DNA of 40,243 nt from NCBI RefSeq assembly GCF_002979535.1, contig NZ_PCPB01000019.1, forward strand, positions 1-40,243, written 5' to 3'. Position numbers and translations under genes: made by a program. The stretch comes from Brevundimonas sp. MYb52. GTDB lineage: Bacteria; Pseudomonadota; Alphaproteobacteria; Caulobacterales; Caulobacteraceae. Positions 16,562-25,189 of this stretch are shown here, in pieces (within the stretch, counting starts at the first letter, position 1; each line of letters begins with the position of its first letter). The notes under the pieces are model-generated. The model ran no database searches, had not been told where the DNA came from, and saw only the letters and a list, made by a program, of their open reading frames with translations.

Positions 16562-16726
16562 ATGACCTGCGCCAACCGCATGGGCCAAGCGGCCAAACAC
16601 GTCTCCGACCTCGCCCTGGGCGTCTGCGGGGCCCTGCTGATCAGCCTCGCCGTCATGACCCTTCCCAGCCCCAGCCAGGCCGCCGCCTGGGCCGACGCCC
16701 CCGCCGCCTCCATCGCCGCCCGCTAA
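16562..16726 (+). CDS. 54-aa leader-like microprotein
   Basis: The frame starts at the ATG at 16562, preceded by AAGGA at 8 nt. It encodes a basic N-terminus (MTCANRMGQAAKHVSDLALG), a hydrophobic helix (CGALLISLAVMTL) and an Ala-rich tail after PSPSQA. Over its first 40 residues it is identical to the export leader of the GumN protein at 16978 in 19 positions without a gap. It looks like a stand-alone signal peptide with a 14-15 residue mature tail, or a small inner-membrane peptide. GC-rich third positions and the good Shine-Dalgarno support translation. No known family is recognised. Confidence 0.7.
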   Translation: MTCANRMGQAAKHVSDLALGVCGALLISLAVMTLPSPSQAAAWADAPAASIAAR

Positions 16727-16755
16727 GCCCTCAGCTCATTTTCAGGATCAGACCC

Positions 16756-16902
16756 ATGTTCAATCTCTACTCCGCCATCGTCGAACGCATCTCGGGCTTC
16801 GCCCTCGGGGTCTGCGGCGCCCTGCTGATCGCCACCGCCGTCCAGGGCGTCCCGACCTTCGGCTACAGCCAGCCCGCCGCCGCCGTCTCGACCACGCACT
16901 GA
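16756..16902 (+). CDS. 48-aa leader-like microprotein, paralogue of the 54-aa one
   Basis: The ATG at 16756 opens a 48-residue frame: MFNLYSAIVERISGF, then ALGVCGALLIATAV, then a short tail ending AAAVSTTH. The core SGFALGVCGALLIATAV matches SDLALGVCGALLISLAV of the upstream microprotein, 14 of 22 positions including the following proline. The gap to the upstream gene is 29 bp. An AGGATC stretch lies 8-13 nt ahead of the start. As with its neighbour, it is a predicted single-helix or exported peptide of unknown function. Confidence 0.62.
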   Translation: MFNLYSAIVERISGFALGVCGALLIATAVQGVPTFGYSQPAAAVSTTH

Positions 16903-16977
16903 CCTTCCAGCCTCACGGCTGACCGCCGCCGACCTGATCGGCGCCCAAACACCCCACACAATCCAAGGACGATCTCC

Positions 16978-17961
16978 ATGACCCTCGCCAACCGCATGGG
17001 CCGTACGGCCAACCATGTCTCGCGTATGGCCTTCGGCGCCTGCGCCGCCCTGGCCGCCAGCGCTGTTCTGGCCGCCTTCCCCGGCGCCGCCCACGCCGAA
17101 CAGGCCGCCGCCGCTCCGGCCGCCGCTGTCGCCGCCGCCCCCATTCCCCGCGCCGAGGGCGCCGGCCCGCCGCTGTGGGTGGTCAAGGACGCGGACTCCA
17201 CCATCTATCTGTTCGGCACCATCCACTACCTGCGCCCCGGCACCGCCTGGGGCTCGGACAAGGTCGACGCCGCCTTCGCCAGCGCCGACCAGTTCTGGGT
17301 CGAGGTGGCCGATCAGGACGACCCCAGCGTGGCCGCCAAGGTGGCCCAGCAGCACGGCGTCACCCCCGACCGCCCCCTGTCGTCGATCCTCTCGGCCGAG
17401 GACTTCGCCGCCTTCGACAAGGCCGCCCAGGGCGTCGGCGCCAACGGCGCCGCCCTGGACGCCTATCGCCCCTGGCTGGCCGCCTTCGTCGTCGCCGGAA
17501 CCGCGCCGATGCAGGCCGGCTATCGCCCCGACGCCGGGGTCGACAAGACCCTGATGGACCGGGCTCGCGCCGAGGGCAAAACCATTCACGGCTTTGAAAC
17601 CGCCGACCGGCAGCTGCGCCTGATCGCCGGCATGAGCGAAGAGGCCCAGATCGCCTACCTCAACAACTATGTCCGTCACGGCGACCAGATCGTGCCCAAG
17701 CTGGATCAGACCGTGGCCGCCTGGCTCAAGGGCGACGCCGCCGAGGTCGGCCGCCTGAACCGCCTTGACACCCGCGCCGTCCACCCGGACGTCCACCGCG
17801 CCGCCCTGATCGAGCGCAACACCGACTGGGCCGCTCAGATCGAGACGATGATGCAGGGTTCCGGCTCGGCCTTCGTCGCCGTCGGCGTCGCCCACCTGGC
17901 CGATCAGGACAGCGTCGTGGATATGCTGAAAGCGCGCGGCTACACGGTCGAACGGCTGTAG
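16978..17961 (+). CDS. Exported TraB/GumN-family protein
   Basis: This 327-aa protein has a 40-residue export leader ending AAHA, an Ala/Pro spacer, and the TraB/GumN domain from about 64. The domain opens with PPLWVVKDADSTIYLFGTIH (GTIH at 80-83) and closes with FVAVGVAHLADQDSVVDML and RGYTVERL, both family hallmarks. TraB/GumN proteins include the enterococcal pheromone-inhibitory TraB and the xanthan-cluster GumN; a metallopeptidase-like Tiki relation has been proposed, but function is unproven in most. The leader is homologous to the 54-aa microprotein upstream. A strong terminator follows 20 bp after the stop. Confidence 0.88.
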   Translation: MTLANRMGRTANHVSRMAFGACAALAASAVLAAFPGAAHAEQAAAAPAAAVAAAPIPRAEGAGPPLWVVKDADSTIYLFGTIHYLRPGTAWGSDKVDAAFASADQFWVEVADQDDPSVAAKVAQQHGVTPDRPLSSILSAEDFAAFDKAAQGVGANGAALDAYRPWLAAFVVAGTAPMQAGYRPDAGVDKTLMDRARAEGKTIHGFETADRQLRLIAGMSEEAQIAYLNNYVRHGDQIVPKLDQTVAAWLKGDAAEVGRLNRLDTRAVHPDVHRAALIERNTDWAAQIETMMQGSGSAFVAVGVAHLADQDSVVDMLKARGYTVERL

Positions 17962-17981
17962 GCCTCACCCCGTAATGCGAG

Positions 17982-18008
17982 AGGCCCGGTGGAAACGCCG
18001 GGCCTTTT
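17982..18008 (+). terminator. Rho-independent terminator after GumN gene
   Basis: A perfect GC stem (17983-17989 with 17998-18004, loop of 8 nt) is followed directly by TTTT, 20 bp past the GumN stop. It marks the 3' end of the membrane protein/XRE/microprotein/GumN transcript. Confidence 0.85.
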
Positions 18009-18035
18009 CGCTGTCCGGCAGCCCCCTCCCTCCTT

Positions 18036-18077
18036 CCGTCATCCTCCGGCGAGCGGAGCGAGACCGGGGGATGACGG
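18036..18077. repeat. Short palindromic intergenic repeat
   Basis: CCGTCATCC (18036-18044) and GGATGACGG (18069-18077) form a 9-bp inverted repeat with a GC-rich, partly pairing centre (GCGAGCGGAGCGAGACC). Elements of this form are common between genes in alphaproteobacteria. No coding signal. Confidence 0.6.
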
Positions 18078-18125
18078 AGATGATTGTTCACTTGCCCTCC
18101 CAGAACATTCCCGCAACATCGCCCC

Positions 18126-18731
18126 ATGACCGAATCCGAGAAAGCTGAAGGCCGCTGCGGCTGGTGCGGCGTGACCGACCCGCTCTACATCGCCTACCAC
18201 GACACCGAATGGGGCGTGCCCGAGTACGACCCCCGCGCCCTGTGGGAGAAGCTGGTGCTGGACGGGTTTCAGGCCGGGCTGGCCTGGATCACCATCCTGA
18301 GAAAGCGCGAGGGGATGCGCGACGCCTTCCACGGCTTCGATCCCGAGATCGTCGCCCGCTACGACGAGGCCGACCGCGAGCGCCTGCTGGCCGACCCGCG
18401 CATCATCCGCTCACGCGCCAAGATCGAGGCCGCCATCAACGGCGCCCGGATCTGGCTGGACATGCGCGACAACGGCGAGGACTTCTCGGCCTGGCTCTGG
18501 TCCTTCGTCGACGGCCAGCCACTGGTGAACCAGTGGAGCCACTTCCGCGAGGCCCCGACCCAGACGCCGCAAAGCGTCGCCATGGCCAAGGCCCTGAAGG
18601 CCCGCGGCTTCAAATTCTGCGGCCCGGTGATCGTCTATGCCTTCATGCAGGCCGTCGGCATGGTCAACGACCATCAGACGACGTGTTTCAGGCATGGGGA
18701 AGTGGGTGAGGCGGGCGGATCGGGCGGTTAA
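18126..18731 (+). CDS. tag: DNA-3-methyladenine glycosylase I
   Basis: This 201-aa base-excision repair enzyme removes 3-methyladenine from alkylated DNA. The zinc snap is complete: Cys11 (RCGWC), His25 (AYHDTEWG), and His183 with Cys187 (NDHQTTC). The region YHDTEWGVPEYDPRALWEKL and GLAWITILRKREGMRDAFHG are Tag signatures. The start at 18126 fits the family N-terminus; an open frame upstream adds 14 unlikely residues. The last 13 residues (Gly/Glu-rich) go slightly beyond the family end. It appears monocistronic between two intergenic repeats. Confidence 0.93.
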   Translation: MTESEKAEGRCGWCGVTDPLYIAYHDTEWGVPEYDPRALWEKLVLDGFQAGLAWITILRKREGMRDAFHGFDPEIVARYDEADRERLLADPRIIRSRAKIEAAINGARIWLDMRDNGEDFSAWLWSFVDGQPLVNQWSHFREAPTQTPQSVAMAKALKARGFKFCGPVIVYAFMQAVGMVNDHQTTCFRHGEVGEAGGSGG

Positions 18732-18749
18732 CAGCCCCCGGCCCCTTCA

Positions 18750-18867
18750 CCGTCATTCCGGGGCGCGCAGCGAACCCGGAACCCAGACGGTTGCAACTGC
18801 GCCGCCCATGCCATTCAGTCGAACGTCTGGGCCCCGGATCGCCCCTTCGGGCCGTCCGGGGTGACGG
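18750..18867. repeat. 118-bp composite inverted repeat
   Basis: The outer arms CCGTCATTCCGGGG and CCGGGGTGACGG pair across the element, and inner arms (CCCAGACG against CGTCTGGG, plus CCCGGA/CCCCGGATC) pair as well, so the whole can fold into one long hairpin. It lies between tag and the lipoprotein gene and carries no gene. It shares the CCGTCA...TGACGG ends with the repeat at 18036. Confidence 0.65.
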
Positions 18868-18898
18868 CGAAAAGGTTAGGCAGTCGACTTCCGACCCG

Positions 18899-19289
18899 TT
18901 GCGGACATTTGATTGAGGGCTAATCTGACTTGATGCGAGTTCAATTGCTCACGTTCGCAGCTACAGCTCTACTGGCAGTTTCTGGATGTATTGGCGGAAC
19001 CGACTACGCAAAAAATCCTCGTCGATTTGACGCCAAGCAATGGGGAGCTGGGCTTGGTGATGACCGTTGCGAGATGGTGGACGACCTCCGCGAGCGCGTC
19101 GGGCTTGAGGGCAGAAGTCGCGCAGAGGTGATTGCTTTGCTAGGCGAGCCGGAAACGCATGGCGATCCGCCAGACCACTATCACCTGTGCCCGAGTTTCA
19201 TGGACGTCTGGATTCTTGAGATTCAATGGGAGAACGGGCGGGTTGCTTCAACGCGCATCCGAGACACCTGATTGCGAAGATGTCCGCAA
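18899..19289. repeat. 10-bp inverted repeats flanking the lipoprotein gene
   Basis: TTGCGGACAT (18899-18908) and ATGTCCGCAA (19280-19289) are perfect inverted copies that bracket the compositionally odd gene at 18933-19271. The right copy is also part of a small hairpin (ATTGCG...CGCAAT, 19271-19290) and is followed by a run of eight C. No transposase is present and I cannot see target duplications. Confidence 0.45.
18933..19271 (+). CDS. Small lipoprotein of atypical composition
   Basis: This 112-aa protein has a lipoprotein signal peptide with lipobox AVSGC (Cys19), so it is a membrane-anchored envelope protein. The mature part has GRSRAEVIALLGEPE and a C-terminal WILEIQWENGRVASTRI, recalling the BamE/SmpA-OmlA fold (a helix-turn 'ALLGEP' followed by strands), but I cannot place it firmly. 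A TTG codon directly before the ATG is less likely as a start. Its codon use is visibly less GC-rich than all neighbours (many A/T third positions such as GCA, AAA, CAA, TTG). Together with flanking 10-bp inverted repeats this suggests recent acquisition. Confidence 0.75.
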   Translation: MRVQLLTFAATALLAVSGCIGGTDYAKNPRRFDAKQWGAGLGDDRCEMVDDLRERVGLEGRSRAEVIALLGEPETHGDPPDHYHLCPSFMDVWILEIQWENGRVASTRIRDT

Positions 19290-19356
19290 TCCCCCCCCTA
19301 GCTGACATTCTGTACGACCGCTTCCGCCCCGCGCCCGTTCATGGCACTGACGCGCG

Positions 19357-20007
19357 ATGAAGCCGCCCAAAGCCGCCCTTAAAATCGACCGCCCCTTCCC
19401 CACCCTGATGCCGGAGCTGGAGGCCCGCGCGGTCTGGAACGGTCACGTCTGCGGCGTGGACGAGGCGGGACGCGGGCCCTGGGCCGGGCCGGTGTCGGCG
19501 GCGGCGGTGATCCTCAACCCTGACGACCTGCCGCCCGGCATCGACGACTCCAAGGCCCTGACGGAAAAGCGCCGCGCCTTGCTTGAACCCGAGATCAAGG
19601 CCCGCGCCCTGGCCTGGGGCGTCGGCTTCGCCTCGGTCGAGGAGATCGACGAGCTGAACATCCTGCACGCCACCGGCCTGGCCATGCGCCGCGCGGTCGA
19701 GGCCCTGGCCCATCCGCCGGTTCACGCCCTGGTGGACGGCAACTATCGCTTCAAGCTGCCCTGCGCGGTGACGCCCGTGGTCAAGGGCGACAGCCGCTCC
19801 CTGTCCATCGCCGCCGCCTCCATCCTGGCCAAGACGGCGCGGGATCGGCTGATGATCGAAATGGACGCCGTCTATCCGGGCTACGGCTTCGCCAGCCACA
19901 AGGGCTATAACGCCCCCATCCACCAGACTGCGTTGAACACCCTCGGCCCCTGCCCCGCGCACCGCCGCAGCTGGGCGCCGATCAAGGCCTTGCTGGAAAC
20001 CGCCTAG
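19357..20007 (+). CDS. rnhB: Ribonuclease HII
   Basis: This 216-aa enzyme cuts the RNA strand of RNA-DNA hybrids and removes single ribonucleotides misincorporated in DNA. The acidic active site is complete: Asp35-Glu36 in DEAGRG, Asp127 in LVDGN, and Asp145 in VKGDSRS, followed by [15 protein letters not shown]. An in-frame ATG at codon 18 (MPELEARAV) is a possible alternative start. The stop codon overlaps a convergent microprotein gene by 4 bp. Confidence 0.93.
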   Translation: MKPPKAALKIDRPFPTLMPELEARAVWNGHVCGVDEAGRGPWAGPVSAAAVILNPDDLPPGIDDSKALTEKRRALLEPEIKARALAWGVGFASVEEIDELNILHATGLAMRRAVEALAHPPVHALVDGNYRFKLPCAVTPVVKGDSRSLSIAAASILAKTARDRLMIEMDAVYPGYGFASHKGYNAPIHQTALNTLGPCPAHRRSWAPIKALLETA

Positions 20008-20153
20008 CCGCCCGTCGCGCCCGCGACCAACAGGCCCAGGATCACGACCACCGCCGCGACCAGAACAAAGAACAGCCAGTTGGGTAATCCGCTAGACGAC
20101 CGACGACGCGGCTCGGAAGGCGTAACAGACGAACGGTCGGTCGAGGCACTCAT
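20004..20153 (-). CDS. 49-aa single-helix membrane microprotein
   Basis: The minus strand between rnhB and the D12 methyltransferase encodes [20 protein letters not shown], then [20 protein letters not shown] and a short [10 protein letters not shown] end. It is a typical small bitopic protein: polar, Arg/Ser-rich N-terminus and one C-terminal transmembrane helix. The stop overlaps the convergent rnhB stop by 4 bp. It starts 37 bp beyond the methyltransferase stop on the same strand and may be its distal operon member. It has no known family; prediction rests on the clean helix and fit between neighbours. Confidence 0.6.
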   Translation of the reverse strand: MSASTDRSSVTPSEPRRRSSSGLPNWLFFVLVAAVVVILGLLVAGATGG

Positions 20154-20190
20154 GCTGCCTGTAACCGCATCGCCTCGCGATGGTTCCCCG

Positions 20191-21231
20191 TCAGGCGGCG
20201 ACCGGCAGGGAGAGTGGCTCCTGGGTCACAACGAACAGGTGCTCGACGTTGCGCAGCCGCCCGACGGCGCCGACCTTCTCGCCCTTGCGGTTATGGATGC
20301 CGATGCGGGCGCCGACGTAACGCGGGCGCGGGATCTCGACCACCTGCACATGACCGCGCGCCGACAGCATGGCCGTCAGGTCGTCGCGGCTCAGATAGCC
20401 CTCGTCATTGAAGCTGACGATCAGGTTGGGCGTCTTCAGCCGCTCGACCACCGATTGCAGGGCCGGCCCGATGCCGGGGCGGCTGTTGAACGGGCTCTTG
20501 CGGGTGCGCACGTCCACCCGCTTGTTGGCGACGCCATAGGTCTCGGGCTTGTCCCACAGGATCAGGCTTTCCCAGCAGTGGTAGTTGGCCAGATAGGAGT
20601 GCTGGTTATAGGGCGGGTCCAGATAGACGAGGTCCGCCTCGACCTGATCGGCGATCACCACCGCGTCGCCCTGCGTCGCCTTGCACGGCCCCGCCGCCAC
20701 GCCCGGCAGCAGGTCCGGCAACCGCAGCTCCAACGGCTTCAGCGCGCGCGGCGCCCACTGCTTCATATAGGCCATCTGCAGGCCGGCGGTGGAATCCACC
20801 CGGTCCGCCGCCTCCATCAGGGCGACCAGAACCACGGCCTTCAGCTCCGGCTCCAGCCCCATGGCCTCGATCCGCGTGCGCATGGCGTCGATGCGGGCGC
20901 CGTTGTCGGGGTGGAAGAAGCGGGCGTCCTCGCAGAAGGCCTTGGTGAACCAGCCGGCCTCGGGCGTGACCGTCCGAAGTTCGGTCAGAATGACCTGGGC
21001 CTGCGTCTCCCAACGCTCCCGGTCAGCCTGGACATAGGCCGTCGCCAGCGTGTGGGCATAGGCGTTGTGATCATTGGACCAGACGCGGAACCCCTGCCCC
21101 TTCAGCGCATGGCCGACGCGGGCCGAGCCGGAAAACAGGTCGCAGACCGTCCCGCCGTCCGGCAGGGCGGCGCGAACTGCACCCGTGACATGGCCCAGAA
21201 GCGCACGCTTTGAGCCGATGTACTTGATCAT
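20191..21231 (-). CDS. D12-class (Dam-like) DNA adenine N6-methyltransferase
   Basis: This 346-aa SAM-dependent methyltransferase begins IKYIGSKRALLGHV, the D12-class N-terminus. It has the SAM-binding motif DLFSGSARVG (31-40), the N6-adenine catalytic motif DPPYNQHSY (205-213), and a C-terminal region SFNDEGYLSRDDL typical of the class. It is longer than Dam (278 aa), with extra sequence between the motifs. No restriction enzyme gene is near, so it is an orphan. It starts 9 bp after the pyk stop on the same strand, with GACGGA just before the ATG, and is therefore probably co-transcribed with pyk. Its target site cannot be read from sequence; it is unrelated in layout to CcrM, the usual GANTC enzyme of this group. 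Confidence 0.88.
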   Translation of the reverse strand: MIKYIGSKRALLGHVTGAVRAALPDGGTVCDLFSGSARVGHALKGQGFRVWSNDHNAYAHTLATAYVQADRERWETQAQVILTELRTVTPEAGWFTKAFCEDARFFHPDNGARIDAMRTRIEAMGLEPELKAVVLVALMEAADRVDSTAGLQMAYMKQWAPRALKPLELRLPDLLPGVAAGPCKATQGDAVVIADQVEADLVYLDPPYNQHSYLANYHCWESLILWDKPETYGVANKRVDVRTRKSPFNSRPGIGPALQSVVERLKTPNLIVSFNDEGYLSRDDLTAMLSARGHVQVVEIPRPRYVGARIGIHNRKGEKVGAVGRLRNVEHLFVVTQEPLSLPVAA

Positions 21232-21240
21232 TCCGTCTCG

Positions 21241-22695
<1,455 letters not shown>

Positions 22696-22763
22696 GGTGT
22701 TTCCTCAAGGCGGCTCTGACGGCCATAGCCTCCCCTCAGAGGCCTTGATCCCTTGTGCCAACG

Positions 22764-22795
22764 AAAAGCCGGGGACGTAAGACCACGCCCCCGGC
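22764..22795 (-). terminator. Terminator of the PafA-like phosphatase gene
   Basis: An 11-bp stem with one mismatch (22768-22778 with 22785-22795) is followed on the minus strand by UUUU (complement of 22764-22767). It lies 36 bp past the phosphatase stop and ahead of pyk, separating the two. Confidence 0.75.
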
Positions 22796-22797
22796 CC

Positions 22798-22833
22798 GAA
22801 ACACGAGTTTATGAGCCCTGAAACACGACTTTA
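22798..22833. repeat. Short direct repeat over the phosphatase stop codon
   Basis: GAAACACGAGTTTA (22798-22811) and GAAACACGACTTTA (22820-22833) differ in one base and are 22 bp apart. The second copy includes the stop codon of the phosphatase gene (TAA on the minus strand). It looks like a small local duplication. Confidence 0.6.
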
Positions 22834-24543
22834 CGGCTTCTGCGTCTCGCAGCGCCCCGTGGCGAACTGCGGCAGGTCCATGCAACGGCCGTCCACCTCG
22901 TCAGTCGGCTTGACGCCGATCAGGTGGGCCAGGGTCGGGGCGATATCGATGGTGCGCATCGGCAAGAAGCGCTCCTGACCATTGGCGCCCGGCCACCAGA
23001 AGATGATCGGCACGCGACGGTCATAGTCCCAGGGCGAACCATGGCTGGAGATGGCCGAACCGATCCGGCCTGATCCGGTCAGGCCCGGCTGGTAGGAGCG
23101 CATGATGTCGGGCGAGCGCCCGGCCACCGCCGACAGGCGCAGGCGCTGGCGCAGGCTCAGTTCCTCGGGGTTGTCCGATGCGGGCATCGGCTCTGCCAGC
23201 AGTTCGTCGCGCGACACGGCCAAAGCGACTTGAGGCTCGGCGTTCAACAGGTCCACGGCGGCGGCCAGGACCTGACTGCGCAGCGGCTCGGCCAGCGACT
23301 TCTTGTCCTTATCGACAACGATCAGCCCGCCTGCCGACGACACCAGCGGATTGGCGTCCAGGTTGAAGCGGGCCTTCAGCGCATCATTGACGCGCGGCAT
23401 CAGGGCGCGGTCCACGCGGCCCGCCGCCGGATAGCCCTCGACCGACGACCGCTCGGGGAAGTCCGAGCCGCCGTGGTCGGCAGTCAGGGTCACGATCACC
23501 CCGCCGGGGATGGTCGACAACTTGTCGAGGAAAACGCCCAGGGCCGCGTCGAGGCGCAGCATCTGTTCGCACATCTCGGGGCCTTGGGTGCCATAGCCGT
23601 GGCCGATGCGGTCGGTGGCCGACAGGCTGACGCCCAGCATGTCGGTGACGCCGCGACGGCCCAGTTGCTGATTGTCCAGCAGTTCGGCGGCGCCTTCCAG
23701 GGTCAGCTCGTCCAGCAGGGGCGAGCCGTCGATGGTGTCATTCGCCGGAGGCAGGGTCGAGTTGAAGGTCTGGCCGCCGATGACCCACTGGCCCTCCAGA
23801 CGACGGCAAGCGTCGTTGGTATAGGTCCAGGTCGGCATCTGGCGCGTGAAGCGGTCGATCATCCGCGCGTTCAGCGCCGCCACCGGCGCCAGCTTCGCCT
23901 CGGCCGACTGGCCCGGCTCGACATAGGTGGTGAAGCCGAAGCCGTCCGTCAGCCAGAAGGCCCCGTCGGCCTTGTGGCCCGCCAGGTTGATGGCCCCGCG
24001 ATCCTTGCCCGAAATGCCGAAGACACGACTGGTCGGGCTGACCGTCTTCAGCCAGTCGCCGAGGGTCGAGGCCTTCAACTGATCGGGGCCGACCGGGCCG
24101 TTGTCGGTGTTCTTGCCGTGCGCCAGGGTGTTCTGCGGCGCGGCCAGGCAATAGGTCTCCTGACCGGTCGTGGTGTCGATCCAGTCATTGGCCGGGATGC
24201 CGCTATGCGCCGGATGGACGCCCGTCAGGACGGTGGAATGCCCGGCGCAGGTCACGGTGACGCCATGCGTTTGATAGCCGTTGATCGACACCAGCCCCTG
24301 ATCGGCCAGGGTCTTCAGTCCGCCGGTGAACTGGCTGCGATACTGGTTGAACAGGTTGGCGCTGAACTGGTCGATCACCAGGGTCACCACCAGAGCCGGG
24401 GCCGCGCGCTCGGCCGACGGCGCCGTCGCGGCGGGCTGCGCCGCCTGCTGCGCCATGGCCGGAAGGGCCGCGCCGGCCAGAAGGGCGAGCGCCAGGGTCG
24501 GGGCCAGAACGCGGCTGAAAATCATCTTGAACACCGAAAACAC
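22831..24543 (-). CDS. Exported PafA-like alkaline phosphatase/phosphodiesterase
   Basis: This 570-aa member of the alkaline phosphatase superfamily has a signal peptide (IFSRVLAPTLALALLAGAAL...AMA). The metal site and nucleophile are visible: VVTLVIDQF with the first Asp (about 58), VTVTCAGHSTVLTG with the Thr nucleophile, GVSLSATDRIGHGYG, and VTLTADHGGSDFPE. The family removes phosphate from a broad range of phosphomonoesters, and close relatives act on nucleotides. The location is periplasmic. The longest frame starts at GTG 24543; the ATG at 24525 gives a cleaner signal peptide and may be the true start. The C-terminal region ends with two cysteines (GRCMDLP, GRCETQ). Confidence 0.88.
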   Translation of the reverse strand: MFSVFKMIFSRVLAPTLALALLAGAALPAMAQQAAQPAATAPSAERAAPALVVTLVIDQFSANLFNQYRSQFTGGLKTLADQGLVSINGYQTHGVTVTCAGHSTVLTGVHPAHSGIPANDWIDTTTGQETYCLAAPQNTLAHGKNTDNGPVGPDQLKASTLGDWLKTVSPTSRVFGISGKDRGAINLAGHKADGAFWLTDGFGFTTYVEPGQSAEAKLAPVAALNARMIDRFTRQMPTWTYTNDACRRLEGQWVIGGQTFNSTLPPANDTIDGSPLLDELTLEGAAELLDNQQLGRRGVTDMLGVSLSATDRIGHGYGTQGPEMCEQMLRLDAALGVFLDKLSTIPGGVIVTLTADHGGSDFPERSSVEGYPAAGRVDRALMPRVNDALKARFNLDANPLVSSAGGLIVVDKDKKSLAEPLRSQVLAAAVDLLNAEPQVALAVSRDELLAEPMPASDNPEELSLRQRLRLSAVAGRSPDIMRSYQPGLTGSGRIGSAISSHGSPWDYDRRVPIIFWWPGANGQERFLPMRTIDIAPTLAHLIGVKPTDEVDGRCMDLPQFATGRCETQKP

Positions 24544-24601
24544 GACAGGGGTGCAGGGTGACTACCCCCCCAGCGTAACGGCGCCAAGACAACGGACCGG
24601 A

Positions 24602-24733
24602 TCAGCCCAGCAGAGCCCTGAAAAGGCTAAGGCCCAAGACCGCGAAAATGGCCAGGGCCGACAGCACGGCGCCGATCGCGCCTATGACCAGAATAGCCCA
24701 AAGAAGAAAGTCGCCGAGCGGAGGCCTCTTCAT
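24602..24733 (-). CDS. 43-aa single-helix membrane microprotein
   Basis: The minus strand encodes MKRPPLGDFLLWAILVIGAI followed by GAVLSALAIFAVLGLSLFRALLG. The positively charged start and a hydrophobic stretch of about 30 residues indicate one long or two short membrane helices. It sits between the phosphatase gene and the 102-aa exported protein gene, 22 bp beyond the latter's stop, all on the same strand. The ribosome-binding site is poor (AAGG directly beside the ATG). No family is recognised. Confidence 0.5.
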   Translation of the reverse strand: MKRPPLGDFLLWAILVIGAIGAVLSALAIFAVLGLSLFRALLG

Positions 24734-24755
24734 CCTTGCAACCCGACGCCGCCCG

Positions 24756-25064
24756 CTAGTTCAGCGCTCGACACTTGGAGTTGGTGTCGTTGATGGACGG
24801 GTTGTCGAGCATGCAGATGATGTATTTGTTCCCGTTCTGCAGGATGAACGAGAAGGCGTTCTCGTTCGGATCGAACATCTCTGTCTGATAGTTGTTGTAG
24901 GCGATGATCTTCCAGCCCGCGTCGAGCAGTTCGGTCATCGACTGAGCGACCGGCGCCCATTCCGTGGCCCGCTCATGCAGATCAGCCCGAGGGCGACGCG
25001 CCTGGGCGTCGACGACCGAGGGAACCAGCGCCAGAAGCGCGAACACCAGACCGAACTTGCGCAT
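24756..25064 (-). CDS. Small exported protein of unknown function
   Basis: The chosen ATG at 25064 has a good Shine-Dalgarno (GAGAGG, 7 nt upstream); an ATG further upstream is less likely. The 102-aa product has a signal peptide (MRKFGLVFALLALVPSVVDA) and a mature part of about 80 residues with SMTELLDAGWKIIAYNNY, AFSFILQNGNKYIICML and two cysteines (near residues 86 and 98) that could pair. The GW.I.A....... pattern followed by FILQ.G...I.C resembles small periplasmic proteins seen in alphaproteobacteria, but I know no named function. It starts 28 bp after the tRNA-Leu 3' end on the same strand. Confidence 0.75.
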   Translation of the reverse strand: MRKFGLVFALLALVPSVVDAQARRPRADLHERATEWAPVAQSMTELLDAGWKIIAYNNYQTEMFDPNENAFSFILQNGNKYIICMLDNPSINDTNSKCRALN

Positions 25065-25092
25065 TTTCACCCTCTCACAAAGCAACAAGAGT

Positions 25093-25177
25093 TGGTGCGA
25101 GCGGCGGGGGTCGAACCCGCAAGACCGAAGTCGGCAGATTTTAAGTCTGCTGCGTCTACCAGTTTCGCCACGCTCGC
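25093..25177 (-). tRNA. tRNA-Leu (anticodon TAA)
   Basis: The minus strand reads GCGAGCGTGGCGAAACTGG at the 5' end and closes with CGCTCGC plus A and an encoded CCA. The anticodon loop is CTTAAAA, giving TAA. A long variable arm (CGACTTCGGTC) and the T arm GGGTTCGACCCC are present, as expected for a class II leucine tRNA. Confidence 0.96.
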
Positions 25178-25189
25178 CTTGTCAGGCCT

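Noticed and set aside
19291..19298. Run of eight C as a phase-variation switch
   Set aside because: It lies between genes, outside any frame, and no start or promoter spacing clearly depends on it.
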